Assembly (NCBI RefSeq): GCF_000027005.1
Contig: NC_012966.1
Location: forward strand, 1,488,001 to 1,552,000
Source of the DNA: Komagataella phaffii GS115
Lineage: Eukaryota; Ascomycota; Pichiomycetes; Pichiales; Pichiaceae
Length of the DNA: 64,000 nt
Direction: 5' to 3'
How positions within the stretch are numbered: position 1 is the first letter of the stretch; every line of letters starts with the position of its first letter. The notes under the pieces were generated by a model. That model ran no database searches and was not told the origin of the DNA. It saw only the letters and a list, made by a program, of their open reading frames with translations. Shown here piece by piece: positions 50,158 through 59,750 of this stretch. Position numbers and translations under genes: made by a program.

Positions 50158-50767
50158 ATGGCCACTGAATGTAAGTAACTGTTTGAAGATTTGGGAACCT
50201 ATGTCAGATCCGTGGGTGACGGTGTGAACAACTGAATGATTGAAGCAATAGAAAAAGTGTAGACGTGATTCGTTGTACTGTCTCATGTTCCCCGAAGTTT
50301 CCTCAATTCCAACTTTTTTCTTTTCTTTACAGAGATAACTAACATGTGTAGCCACTAAAGCTGACGCCACAAAGAAAGCTGCCTTGAAGGGTACTTACGG
50401 TAAGAAAGTTGTCAAGGTCAGAACTTCTGCTAAGTTTGCTGAGCAAGAGTCTTTGCGTCTGCCAAAGAACCCTCAATACGCCAGAACTTTACCAAAGTAC
50501 GCCAAGATCGACTCATACAGCGTTATTGTCTCTCCTGTCAATACTGAGACTGCCATGAAGAAGGTTGAAGACGCCAACACCCTGGTTTTCAACGTTGCCC
50601 TAAAGGCTAACAAAGTTCAAATCAAGGATGCTGTCAAAGAGTTGTACGAAGTCGAAGTTTCCAAGGTTAACACTTTGATCAGACCTAACGGTACTAAGAA
50701 AGCATTTGTCAAATTGACTGCCGACTACGACGCTCTGGACATTGCTAACAAGATTGGTTACATTTAA
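50158..50767 (+). CDS. RPL25: Cytosolic 60S ribosomal protein uL23, two exons
   Basis: Ribosomal protein at the exit tunnel, contact for signal recognition particle and chaperones. Exon 1 is 50158-50170 (MATE plus one base), the 181-base intron 50171-50351 starts GTAAGT and has branch point TAACTAAC at 50336-50343, and exon 2 is 50352-50767. The 142-residue product matches yeast Rpl25 in length. The uL23 signature is near the end: VEVSKVNTLIRPNGTKKAFV. A pyrimidine tract ending in CAG (50331-50332) comes before the branch point; the TAG at 50349-50351 is used to keep phase. MDH2 follows as in S. cerevisiae. Confidence 0.96.
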
Positions 50768-51083
50768 TCTATGAATACATGTATTGTAGTAGTTAGTTGG
50801 AAAGAAGTGAGTATAATAGCTTTATTGTAGGGTTATGCTGGATTAGTGCCTAAGGCCCCACATATCTAGGTGAGTGACGAATCTGACGGCCAAACACTAC
50901 CAACCCTTGTAGTCGTCCTTGGCAAGCTCTATAGAACATCGTACTATGTTCTAAAATGCTTTCTTGCTGTGCATAACCATGTAATAGCCCCCCGAACATA
51001 CTGTACAAATTGAATTTTATTCCGCAATTATACTCATTAAATAAAATATCTCTACCTCGAGACCAGCCCAGAGTGCACAATTT
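50768..51083. terminator. Convergent 3' region of RPL25 and MDH2, with hairpin
   Basis: This 316-base gap lies between two convergent highly expressed genes. A perfect inverted repeat, TAGAACAT at 50932-50939 and ATGTTCTA at 50946-50953 with a six-base loop, may be a bidirectional 3'-end signal. Short AT-rich tracts near 50810 and 51030-51050 are candidate polyadenylation regions. No gene is seen. Confidence 0.4.
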
Positions 51084-52112
51084 TTAGTTGCCAGCAATGA
51101 AGGCAGTTCCCTTAGCAATGTTCTTGGATAACTGTCCAGTGGCAATCTTCAACAGCTCAGTCTCTTTAGCATCCACTTTTTCAAGGATATCCCATTTGAT
51201 CTCCTCAATACCGTTTGAAGAAAGAACAACAGGAAGAGCGAAGAAGTCAACATCCGAAGAATCAGAATCCTTCAGCTTCTCGTTGATGTATTTGAAAGCC
51301 TCAGCAGCTCCCTTGATCTTGGAATCCTTCAAATAAACGAAGGTAGACTCAATGATATTTGGAGTGTCATTAATAGCAGCCAACAATGCGTGACCCAACT
51401 TGTAGCCAGCATAAGCCATGGAAAGAGTGGCAGATCCAGCCCCGTTTTTGGCTTTAACAACTTCGTCACCACCAAATTGAACACGGTGGACTAATGCAGC
51501 TTTCTGCTCATCTGACAATTCTTTGTAAACTTCTGGAGCAGATTGTGAAAAAACAGGAACAATAGTCTCTCCTGAGTGACCTCCGAGAACACGGGTGTCG
51601 AAAGCAGATGCCTCCTTGTCCTTTGAAAGCTCGGCGACAAAGGTGTTGGCACGAACACAATCTAACGTAGTGACTCCGAATAATTTTTGTGGGTTGAAAA
51701 CATTGTTCTTCTTAAGAATCTCTGCGACAATAGGAACCGTGGAGTTGACAGGGTTAGAAATGACAAGAACGAAAGCCGATGGGGCAAACTGAGCGATTCC
51801 ATTAGCCAAGTCTCTGATGATACCAGCGTTAATGGCAAACAAATCGTCTCTGGTCATACCAGGCTTTCTTGGAACACCAGCTGGGATGATGACCAAGTCA
51901 GAACCCGTCAAGGCCTTCTCCAGTCCGTCGTTCTCGGGCAAGTAAGACTCAAGTTTAGTGTCTGTGTCAATGTGGGATAGATCCTTACCGACTCCTGGAA
52001 CATTTACGACATCGTAAAGTGCCAAAGTGGTAACATATGGGTTCAATTTGAACATCAGAGATAATGGCTGCCCAATACCTCCGGCTGCTCCGCAAACTGT
52101 GACTTTAACCAT
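51084..52112 (-). CDS. MDH2: Malate dehydrogenase, cytosolic
   Basis: Interconverts malate and oxaloacetate with NAD. The 342 residues begin directly with the Rossmann motif ([18 protein letters not shown]), so there is no mitochondrial presequence, and the end (AFIAGN) is not a peroxisomal SKL-type signal. Hence cytosolic, as for yeast Mdh2 in gluconeogenesis and the glyoxylate route. Substrate Arg residues lie in [15 protein letters not shown] and the catalytic His in [10 protein letters not shown]. Its promoter has repeated CCGGAG blocks that suggest zinc-cluster activator control. It follows RPL25 convergently, as in YOL127W-YOL126C. Confidence 0.93.
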   Translation of the reverse strand: MVKVTVCGAAGGIGQPLSLMFKLNPYVTTLALYDVVNVPGVGKDLSHIDTDTKLESYLPENDGLEKALTGSDLVIIPAGVPRKPGMTRDDLFAINAGIIRDLANGIAQFAPSAFVLVISNPVNSTVPIVAEILKKNNVFNPQKLFGVTTLDCVRANTFVAELSKDKEASAFDTRVLGGHSGETIVPVFSQSAPEVYKELSDEQKAALVHRVQFGGDEVVKAKNGAGSATLSMAYAGYKLGHALLAAINDTPNIIESTFVYLKDSKIKGAAEAFKYINEKLKDSDSSDVDFFALPVVLSSNGIEEIKWDILEKVDAKETELLKIATGQLSKNIAKGTAFIAGN

Positions 52113-52707
52113 TTTGTTATTGTTCGTTGGTTGTAACTCTAAAGTCTATAGATAAAAAGTTAGAAAGTGGAAGTTTCTTCTTTGTTTGCTTGTAGGAAAT
52201 GAGAAGCCTTTATATACTCAGAAGTTCCGAGGGTTTTTAAAGACTAAAAAACTGTTTTGGTCACTGGCATGTGTGGTCATCATAATTTGCACCCTGTGTT
52301 CGCGCAGTATTATCTATGGGAGGGGATGCAATATTACATGCGCAAACGCCTAGAGCTCGGAGCCCGACCTTTCAATTAGACTGAGGGTGCGAATTTTTGT
52401 CCGGCCACACAAAAACTGACGGGTTGCCGGAGAAGAAACCCGGAGCTATTTGGTTTGGGAAAGTCTTGCTTTCTCCGGTAGCTACGTTGGTTGGGCCGTG
52501 TACTCCCTTCGACCTTTGATCCGTTCAAACATTCAACTGGTGGGTAGTATATTCTTCCTTTACAGTAATAACCCATCGTCGTGAAAACGTAGTCTACAAG
52601 GTTTCTGGGGGTTGTCCCTCCTAGGAACCGCCGCCCCCTATCACAATGAAAATGTTGTATGTATTTGTCGCCTATTTCTGCTATTTCTGCGGGGAAACCG
52701 TATACTT
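52113..52707. promoter_or_regulatory. MDH2 promoter and trehalase 3' flank
   Basis: A 595-base gap, upstream of MDH2 and downstream of trehalase, both on the minus strand. Three CCGGAG-type hexamers (52427-52432 and 52440-52445 direct, 52473-52478 inverted) lie about 315-365 bases before MDH2. A T/A-rich leader follows near MDH2. No gene is seen. Confidence 0.45.
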
Positions 52708-55053
52708 CTAGTTTGACTTGACTATCTCGTTACATGGCCTTAGGCCATAACTTGCGCGTTCCCAAGGTTTGAGCTTCCTGAAAAATACATCAGGGGACGT
52801 AACGGCGCCTATCGCACGGATGCCTTGGACATCTAAGTAGGTTAATCCCAAAATAAAAGAGGCATTGACCCAGCCAAACCCTTCAGTGGCTACTCCTTTA
52901 AAATCGGCACCTTGATTCCCGTATTCAGCATCAACCTTGTGGGGGCTAGTACCAGTGGTTACGTCATATTTTTCAACTACGATACCGTTATAATCCACAA
53001 ATGCCTTGGTCATTAGGTATAGCCAACGGTAACAAAGGCGTTTGGTATGACCACGGAAGCCGTACTTGTCAAGTCCTACCCAAGCTAGGATTTGCTGTGG
53101 CGCCCATCCATAAGGGTAGTCCCATTGTCTACTGGGCCTTTCTAATCCCACACGTCCTCGGGATGCCAGAGTACCAGCGACAAGACCACCAAATTCCTCA
53201 AATTTAGATAGAGACTTATCCACCATTAACTGAGCTTGTTCTTGAGAACTGCATCCGGCCCACATTGGCCAAAAAGTGGTTACACTCTCATAACGATGTT
53301 GCTTTTTCAACTTGAGATTATAATCAAAATAAATACCCTCTTCTTCGTTCCAAAGGTACTTGTCCATCCTTTCCTTTCGAAGTTCAGCACGCTTGGTCCA
53401 TTCAGCGCTGTGCTCGACGCTGTTTTCAGTGACCAGTTCGTCATTGAAATGCTCTTTGATAATCTTGGCAATGTCTACCTCGTACTTATAAAGTAGTGCG
53501 TTCAAGTCCACAGTTGCCAGACTGGCACAAATTCCTTCCAATCTATAAGAAGTATCGTGTCCACTTTCTCTCACTGCACGGTCATGAAGGAAGTATTCAT
53601 CGAGTTCAGGCTCGACTATGGTATGATTGTTGTATAGCTCATAGAACTCTTCTATAGAGACTCCATGCTTCTTAGCATATGGAGTCAAAAGTGTAGTAAA
53701 GTGTGTTGATTCGGTTTCAGGAGGAATACCTACTCCCTGTGGGTGGTAACATGACAATCCTGTAGTCTTGTCTAATCTAGGCTCGCAACACCATACGGTC
53801 TTATATTCGCATATGGCCGCGCAAAATGTACGTCTAAGAAAGTACTCGGCATCTTGTAAAGATTTTTCAGTATCTTCTTCATTCTGATGGGCATGCTCAA
53901 CCATGGCCTCGTAAACCATGATTCCAAAATCAGTTAAAAATGGGGGCTGTGAGCGGCCCAAGTAGTAGGACCTGTTAGCATTGAGGATCATTCCATAATG
54001 ACGGATTTCATAGATGAAATTCTCCACCATTCCTCGAGCAAGATCCAACATTCCGTCCTTGAGTAAACCTAATGCCATCATGTAAGAATCCCAGCCATAT
54101 AATTCGTTGAATCTGCCTCCAGGAACCACATATGGATATCCTTCTAGGGTAATTCCACCCTGGCCATCAGGCACCTTATGGGTTGCGAGAGCAAGAAGTC
54201 CCGGAGTACCGTTAATAGATTTGACATACTCCGGATCAATCACTTCATTCAAATACCTAACATCTAGCCGGGCCCCTCCGACGGCCTCATTTTTTCGTGC
54301 AATTTCTAGATAGAACTCATATTGCTCCGGGTCATCATGTGGAACGTAGATACGAGGGATCCGGCCATCGGGGGTGTCAATTTTGGTGTCTTGAGCGATC
54401 TCGGCCACATTGCCACTTCCAACTTGACGGGTCAAGTTTTTCCAGAAAGAATGAGAAATCAACCTTCGAAGTCTCTTGACTGGGTTCTCATTCAATCTAG
54501 CTTCATCTAGCACCATCTGATTTCGGCCGAAACGTTTCGCGATAGTTAGTTCCTGCAATAAGTTTGATAGCATATATGTTCCTCGAATATCAGTTTGTCG
54601 GTATCCGTTTGAATTGGCAGTTCCAACTCTCAAAACCTTCGGTCCAGTGTCCTCGATAGTGATCTGACAATTGGAATCGCTATCTTCATTCTTCAAGAGA
54701 TCTCGTAATGTCTCATCAATATCGCTAATGAAAAACCTTCTGTTAACCAGAGTATCATTAGATCCTCTTCTTTGAAGGTGAACCTTGCTGAAGGCGTCAT
54801 CTTCGTGCACCATTGGCCGATTAAATCTGTTCTCGACAGCTGAAAGTGTTCTTGTACGACCAATCTTTGACCTAGTACTTGCGCGTGCAATATCAGTGGC
54901 GGGTCCATAGTATTGAGAGGGCTCAGAGAATGGATCAATGAACCCCGAGTTGGATCCAGTAGAGAAAGTTCTGGTATGATGAGGTTGTTGCAAGCCGTCT
55001 GGGACGTCGACGGCTACGCTGTGTGGGCGTTCAATTGCGTTGCCGTCCTGCAT
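52708..55053 (-). CDS. NTH1: Neutral trehalase
   Basis: Hydrolyses cytosolic trehalose to glucose. The 781 residues compare with 751 in yeast Nth1. The regulatory N terminus has likely protein kinase A sites (RTRTLS, S71; RRGS, S98) that in yeast bind 14-3-3 proteins, and an EF-hand-like calcium loop (D124-E134, EDSDSNCQITIED). The catalytic GH37 domain carries signatures PGGRFNELYGWDSY and QWDYPYGWAP. The frame is open 94 codons further upstream, but ATG at 55051-55053 (MQDGNAIERP) fits the family and avoids overlapping YRB1. It is divergent from YRB1 as in S. cerevisiae. Confidence 0.95.
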   Translation of the reverse strand: MQDGNAIERPHSVAVDVPDGLQQPHHTRTFSTGSNSGFIDPFSEPSQYYGPATDIARASTRSKIGRTRTLSAVENRFNRPMVHEDDAFSKVHLQRRGSNDTLVNRRFFISDIDETLRDLLKNEDSDSNCQITIEDTGPKVLRVGTANSNGYRQTDIRGTYMLSNLLQELTIAKRFGRNQMVLDEARLNENPVKRLRRLISHSFWKNLTRQVGSGNVAEIAQDTKIDTPDGRIPRIYVPHDDPEQYEFYLEIARKNEAVGGARLDVRYLNEVIDPEYVKSINGTPGLLALATHKVPDGQGGITLEGYPYVVPGGRFNELYGWDSYMMALGLLKDGMLDLARGMVENFIYEIRHYGMILNANRSYYLGRSQPPFLTDFGIMVYEAMVEHAHQNEEDTEKSLQDAEYFLRRTFCAAICEYKTVWCCEPRLDKTTGLSCYHPQGVGIPPETESTHFTTLLTPYAKKHGVSIEEFYELYNNHTIVEPELDEYFLHDRAVRESGHDTSYRLEGICASLATVDLNALLYKYEVDIAKIIKEHFNDELVTENSVEHSAEWTKRAELRKERMDKYLWNEEEGIYFDYNLKLKKQHRYESVTTFWPMWAGCSSQEQAQLMVDKSLSKFEEFGGLVAGTLASRGRVGLERPSRQWDYPYGWAPQQILAWVGLDKYGFRGHTKRLCYRWLYLMTKAFVDYNGIVVEKYDVTTGTSPHKVDAEYGNQGADFKGVATEGFGWVNASFILGLTYLDVQGIRAIGAVTSPDVFFRKLKPWERASYGLRPCNEIVKSN

Positions 55054-55291
55054 TGATGAATGTTGTATGCGGTATGTTATAAGGCTGTAAAATGGAAATA
55101 GATAAGAGGCAAAAGCAAGTTTCTTAATTTTTGAAGTCAGGTCAGGCAGTTCGCGTATGTGGGGGGGCAGGAGAAGCCACCAAGCAAAATAGCAAAGTTC
55201 CTTCCCCCAGAAGCTCCTTCGCGAAGGGATCAAAATGTCAAAGAGAACCAAAACGAACAAATTTTTCTTGAAAACACGCATAACAGAGTCA

Positions 55292-55960
55292 ATGTCTGAA
55301 CAAAAGCAAGAAAACAAGCCAGCTGAAGAGTCCAAGCCAGCCGAAACTCAGACTTCTTCCACTTTGAATTCCTTTTCTGGAACTCGGACTCCTCCTACTT
55401 CCAATGTCTTCTCTATGTTCGGTGGAAAGAAGAAGGAAACTGAAACTTCTAAGGAAGACAAGGAAGCTGAGGTCTCCAAAGAATCTGAAGCCTCCAGCGA
55501 GCCAAAGGCTGACAAAGAAGAGGAGCCAGAATCACCAGATATTCATTTCGATCCTATTGTCAAACTAGAAAAAGTGGAAGTGAAAACACTCGAAGAGAAT
55601 GAGGAGGTATTGTACAAAGTTCGTGCTAAGTTGTTCCGTTTTGACCAAGAAGGTAAGGAATGGAAGGAAAGAGGTGTTGGAGATGCTAAGTTCTTAAAGA
55701 ACAAGGAAACTGGAAAAGTTCGTCTTTTGATGCGTAGAGACAAGGTTCTCAAAGTATGCGCCAATCACTTCATTTCCCCTGACTTCACCTTGAAGCCAAA
55801 CGTCGGTTCAGACCGTTCATGGGTTTACTCAGTAACCGCCGATGTTTCTGAGGGTAAGCCAGAAGCCCAAACTTTTGCCATCCGTTTTGGTAACAAGGAA
55901 AATGCTGACGGATTCAAGAAGGAATTTGAGAAAGCTCAAGAGATTAACAAGACCAAATAA
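55292..55960 (+). CDS. YRB1: Ran-binding protein 1
   Basis: Binds Ran-GTP and aids GTP hydrolysis with RanGAP during nuclear transport. The 222-residue form starting [15 protein letters not shown] has a low-complexity acidic N-terminal part with [10 protein letters not shown], then the RanBD1 domain (about 85-220) with [43 protein letters not shown] and [16 protein letters not shown]. An upstream in-frame ATG at 55235 would add 19 residues, basic and unlike the yeast protein; I prefer 55292. Neighbour NTH1 is shared with S. cerevisiae YDR001C-YDR002W. Confidence 0.94.
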   Translation: MSEQKQENKPAEESKPAETQTSSTLNSFSGTRTPPTSNVFSMFGGKKKETETSKEDKEAEVSKESEASSEPKADKEEEPESPDIHFDPIVKLEKVEVKTLEENEEVLYKVRAKLFRFDQEGKEWKERGVGDAKFLKNKETGKVRLLMRRDKVLKVCANHFISPDFTLKPNVGSDRSWVYSVTADVSEGKPEAQTFAIRFGNKENADGFKKEFEKAQEINKTK

Positions 55961-56090
55961 TGAATGCTAACAATTGTGTATTATCCTATTTCCCTTTTCC
56001 TGCGAATTTGTTTTGCTATATTCTTGAGAACATTACTGATTAGATTGGTTTTTCTCTATTTCTTGTGTTCCCGGTGGGATTGTTCCTTAA

Positions 56091-56933
56091 TCAGGTTGAT
56101 TTTTCTTTCTCTTTTTTGGTCTCTTTCTTACCTCTGTACTTTTTCCTACCATAAGTTCTATTGAAACTCCATTTTAAAAGCAATAGACACATTTGCATTG
56201 TACCAAACTCTGGCCACAATGTGTCTATTATCTCAATATCACAATGCTCTTGATGACACTGCCACAACAGAAAATCACTGATCCTACGAACTCCAGAACT
56301 TCTGATTAGCAAGTCTAAAGGAGGTTGATCGCCTGTGTACAGGTTGTTTGTGATCATGTCCTCGGTGATATCACCGGGCTCAATGAGTCCTTTCTTGACG
56401 TTCTCCAGTATATTGACTATGGTTGTCGTTATTTCGTGTCTAGATGTATACGAGAAACAAACGTTTAGCACAGCTTTCGAGTTATTGGCTGTAGTTCTTT
56501 CTGCTTCCTCCAGACATTCCACCACATCACGAGGCAACAACGATTTGTCTCCAAGAGTACGTATCTTGATCCCATATTTTTCACACAGGTCACCTTTTTC
56601 AATCATCTGACCGAATCTCATCTTGGCTAGTTCCATTAACCAATCAACCTCGAATGAATTCCGTTTATAGTTTTCTATCGAAAAGGCAAATATCGTTGCA
56701 GACTTGACCCCACATTTGTAACACACTTGAAGTAACCTTGCGAGACTTTCAAATCCAGCATTATGGCCCTCTTTCACTTCGATTTGGTTAATACGAGCAT
56801 ATCTCCTGTTTCCATCCATAATAAACCCAATATGCTGAGGAACGGGTCCTGTGCGTACAACACTAGCAAATAATGAAGTACAATTCTCCAGGATCTGTTG
56901 ATATCCTGGGAACGTGGACATCCAGTCGGGCAT
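56091..56933 (-). CDS. RER2: Dehydrodolichyl diphosphate synthase (cis-prenyltransferase)
   Basis: Makes the long cis-polyprenyl diphosphate precursor of dolichol for protein glycosylation at the ER. The 280 residues show the family block HIGFIMDGNRRYA with catalytic D40, then FAFSIENYKRNSFEVDWLM, and the C-terminal LLIRSSGVRRISDFLLWQ. A hydrophobic N-terminal segment precedes the domain, and the tail is Lys-rich. S. cerevisiae has Rer2 and Srt1; adjacency to COQ1 matches RER2 (YBR002C-YBR003W). It is convergent with YRB1 with 130 bases between. Confidence 0.93.
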   Translation of the reverse strand: MPDWMSTFPGYQQILENCTSLFASVVRTGPVPQHIGFIMDGNRRYARINQIEVKEGHNAGFESLARLLQVCYKCGVKSATIFAFSIENYKRNSFEVDWLMELAKMRFGQMIEKGDLCEKYGIKIRTLGDKSLLPRDVVECLEEAERTTANNSKAVLNVCFSYTSRHEITTTIVNILENVKKGLIEPGDITEDMITNNLYTGDQPPLDLLIRSSGVRRISDFLLWQCHQEHCDIEIIDTLWPEFGTMQMCLLLLKWSFNRTYGRKKYRGKKETKKEKEKST

Positions 56934-57108
56934 GACGTGTGAATACTATTGCTACTGGTAATACTGGAAAAATATCACTGGAAGGTGGAACCTGAGCGGG
57001 GGTACAATTGGAGACAGCTACTATTCGCGCATAGTGAACTGGTAGGAGGAGAGCCACCTTATACTCCGCCTAGCGGATTTGTGAGCCACACGTTCCATCC
57101 CTGCGAGC

Positions 57109-58578
57109 ATGTACTCTTTACAGAGTCTCCCTCAATTTTTCATCAGGTTCCAAATGATGTCTGCCAGAATACCATGGGTCCTACGACAAATTCGTCACCA
57201 ATCATCATGGCAAACGTCTATCAAGGCTGCTGAAGACATGGTTCGTGTGGAAGTGAAAAAGCAAGATCCTTTTTCCATTGTATCGAACGAAATGTCGACT
57301 TTGGCAAAGAACATTGCTAGAATTGTGGGATCAGGCCACCCTACCCTGAATAGAGTTTCATCCTACTACTTCGAAGCTGATGGGAAGAAGATACGCCCTT
57401 TGATAGTTCTACTTCTATCTCGTGCCGTTTCTTGCATTCCAGAGTCCAAAAGAAACCGGATTGAAATTGATCGTTATGATGTACTGGACCAGAAGGAATA
57501 TGAAGGGACCCCCAAGTCCATGCTATTTGCAGGCAAGTCTGCTTTGGAATCCATATCTCCTTTGAACATTTTGCATGGAATCAATCCTTCTTTGATTTTG
57601 AATCCGCTGACCAGGGCTAACCTTCCATTACCAGACTTTGAAGACTCAGCTGTCAATAATGAAATTCTTCCCAAACAAAGAAGATTGGCCGAAGTAGTAG
57701 AAATGATTCATACTGCTTCATTGTTGCATGATGATGTTATTGATTTTTCTGACTCCCGCCGTGGAAGGCCTTCAGGAAACGTCGCATTCACTAACAAGAT
57801 GGCTATTCTTGCTGGAGACTTTTTACTAGGAAGAGCCTCGGTAGAGCTTGGCCGACTGCGTAATTCTGAGGTGGTTGAGCTAATGTCAACGTCTATTGCT
57901 AATCTCGTGGAGGGAGAATTCATGCAATTGAAGAATACTGTTCTACAACCGGACATTACCATGGTCGAAGGAAATCCTACTCCTATTCCAGAAGCTACTG
58001 GTAAAGTACCAACAGAGATCAGTGAATATTCAGTTCCTGGTGCCATTGTTGATGGTAAACGAATCATCACTCATGAAGAGAACGTAAATGCCGCTTTCGA
58101 CTATTATCTTCACAAAACTTACCTTAAAACCGCAGCATTGATTTCCAAGTCATCCAGGTCCACTGCTATCTTAGCAGGTTGTCAAGAAGAGGTCATCAAC
58201 AATTGTTACAGATTTGGGCGTAATCTTGGTTTGTGTTTTCAGATCGTTGACGATATGTTGGACTACACAACCACAGCTGAACAACTCGGCAAGCCTGCTG
58301 GTGCAGATCTCCAACTGGGCTTGGCCACAGCTCCAATTCTCTATGCTTGGAAAAATGACCCCAGTCTCGGACCTCTGATAGCACGTAATTTCTCAAAGCC
58401 TGGTGATGTTGAGACTGCCAAAACGGCCGTTATAAAGAATGACGGGGTTGAGAAGACTCGTGTGTTGGCCAGTAAATATAGAGATCAAGCACTTGAAGCT
58501 TTACGAACGCTTCCCGAAAGTGGAGCCCGTTCGGTATTAGAATTTGTGACTAACAGTGTTCTTACTAGAACCAAATAG
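57109..58578 (+). CDS. COQ1: Polyprenyl diphosphate synthase for ubiquinone side chain
   Basis: Trans-long-chain prenyl diphosphate synthase of the mitochondrial matrix that makes the ubiquinone tail. The 489 residues have a basic presequence, the substrate motif GKKIRPL near residue 90, the first Asp-rich motif LLHDDVID (D208-D212) and the second VDDMLDY (D381-D385). Family members from yeasts are about 470. Chain length (for example Q6 to Q9) is set by residues near the first motif and cannot be read safely here. Several Met codons near the N terminus make the start uncertain; the first is used. Confidence 0.92.
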   Translation: MYSLQSLPQFFIRFQMMSARIPWVLRQIRHQSSWQTSIKAAEDMVRVEVKKQDPFSIVSNEMSTLAKNIARIVGSGHPTLNRVSSYYFEADGKKIRPLIVLLLSRAVSCIPESKRNRIEIDRYDVLDQKEYEGTPKSMLFAGKSALESISPLNILHGINPSLILNPLTRANLPLPDFEDSAVNNEILPKQRRLAEVVEMIHTASLLHDDVIDFSDSRRGRPSGNVAFTNKMAILAGDFLLGRASVELGRLRNSEVVELMSTSIANLVEGEFMQLKNTVLQPDITMVEGNPTPIPEATGKVPTEISEYSVPGAIVDGKRIITHEENVNAAFDYYLHKTYLKTAALISKSSRSTAILAGCQEEVINNCYRFGRNLGLCFQIVDDMLDYTTTAEQLGKPAGADLQLGLATAPILYAWKNDPSLGPLIARNFSKPGDVETAKTAVIKNDGVEKTRVLASKYRDQALEALRTLPESGARSVLEFVTNSVLTRTK

Positions 58579-58703
58579 ATTAGCTGTTTTGCCCTAATGT
58601 ACATAGATCTTGAGATAAATTTCACGTTTAAAATCAGCGTACCTTTTTCTCGATATCGCATCTCCGCAAATTTCTCTAAAACAAGATAGTGCCCCTCAAG
58701 TTG

Positions 58704-59654
58704 ATGAGGATCAGACTACGAGCTGATTTGGGGTTTAATACAGGCAGACATACTTGTCCTTTAACGTTTAAAGAGTTTAGATTGGTATTATCGTCTGGCT
58801 CGTCAAGATTATTTAGATCAAAGACTAGATTTATTCATACAAAGATGACCTCAAAACACGAGCACACTATTGTCAGTTTCAAGACCGCACTGGCTTGGAT
58901 CAATAGTAGACAAACAACTTTGATTTCTCTGGATTCGGAATGGTTTGAACGAAATAGCAACGTTGTCACTGAAGTTGGCATCAGTATCTACAAACCCTAC
59001 ATACCTCTTGAAGGTCCAGAAGGTAAGCATTTGCCCGCTCCATTCCTACCCGACATATCCACTCTACATTTTATAGTTCAAGGCACCGAAAAAGTTCGAA
59101 ACAAGAAGTTTGTTCCTGATAACAAGGATTTCTTTATTGGTGGGACTTCATTTACTGTCTCCAAGAAGGACATTTCTGCTGTCATAACCGAGATAGTCTC
59201 ACAGTTCGAGTCTACTGATGACCAAAAGTCAGAGAAATTTACCATGAAATCTCCTCCTCCGGTTGCTTTAGTTGGGCATAATCTGATAGGAGACCTCAAG
59301 ACACTGAAGAATGCGGGTATCACCATTCCCATACTTCCAATCATAGATACTCGAGAATTATGGCTTAATCAAGTGAATACATCAAAGTCAAACTTAAAAT
59401 ACATTCTTCGCAGGCTTGGCTTGCCACATAGTTTTCTTCACAATGCTGCAAATGACGCTTATTATACCCTTTTGGCATCGTTGAAGCTTGCACAAACGAA
59501 CGTCTCACTTAATCTTCTGTACTCTGAAGAGGAGTGGGAAATACCAAGAAAAACATCAAACTCGAATGATTTTCCCAAACCCCTACCACAAGATATTCAT
59601 CAGCTGCGAGATAGGCTGATCAGGAGCAAGCTCGTACGAGAAGAAACAAAATGA
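58704..59654 (+). CDS. GFD2-like protein with DEDDh exonuclease fold
   Basis: A 316-residue protein related to the fungal Gfd2/YDR514C family. The RNase H-like fold keeps all metal residues of DEDDh exonucleases: D77 and E79 (LDSEWFE), D197 (GHNLIGDLKTL), and H246 and D251 (HNAANDAYYTL), so activity is plausible. The first 45 residues are Arg-rich with no acid beyond one Asp, suggesting mitochondrial import if the ATG at 58704 is used; a start at 58845 (MTSKHEH) would give a cytosolic form. It is convergent with AOX1, with 96 bases between their stops. Confidence 0.85.
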   Translation: MRIRLRADLGFNTGRHTCPLTFKEFRLVLSSGSSRLFRSKTRFIHTKMTSKHEHTIVSFKTALAWINSRQTTLISLDSEWFERNSNVVTEVGISIYKPYIPLEGPEGKHLPAPFLPDISTLHFIVQGTEKVRNKKFVPDNKDFFIGGTSFTVSKKDISAVITEIVSQFESTDDQKSEKFTMKSPPPVALVGHNLIGDLKTLKNAGITIPILPIIDTRELWLNQVNTSKSNLKYILRRLGLPHSFLHNAANDAYYTLLASLKLAQTNVSLNLLYSEEEWEIPRKTSNSNDFPKPLPQDIHQLRDRLIRSKLVREETK

Positions 59655-59750
59655 CAAAAAAAATCCTATACTATATAGGTTACAAATAAAAAAGTAATCA
59701 AAAATGAAGCCTGCATCTCTCAGGCAAATGGCATTCTGACATCCTCTTGA
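59655..59750. terminator. Shared 3' region of the GFD2-like gene and AOX1
   Basis: 96 bases between convergent stops. The A-rich tract at 59656-59664 and the AT-rich stretch to about 59705 serve as 3'-end signals on one or both strands. This DNA is part of the well-known AOX1 terminator, whose longer cloned forms therefore include the 3' end of the GFD2-like gene in antisense. Confidence 0.7.

Noticed and set aside
50171..50351. Possible intronic snoRNA in RPL25
   Set aside because: I looked for box C, box D and a terminal stem in the 181-base intron and found no consistent set.
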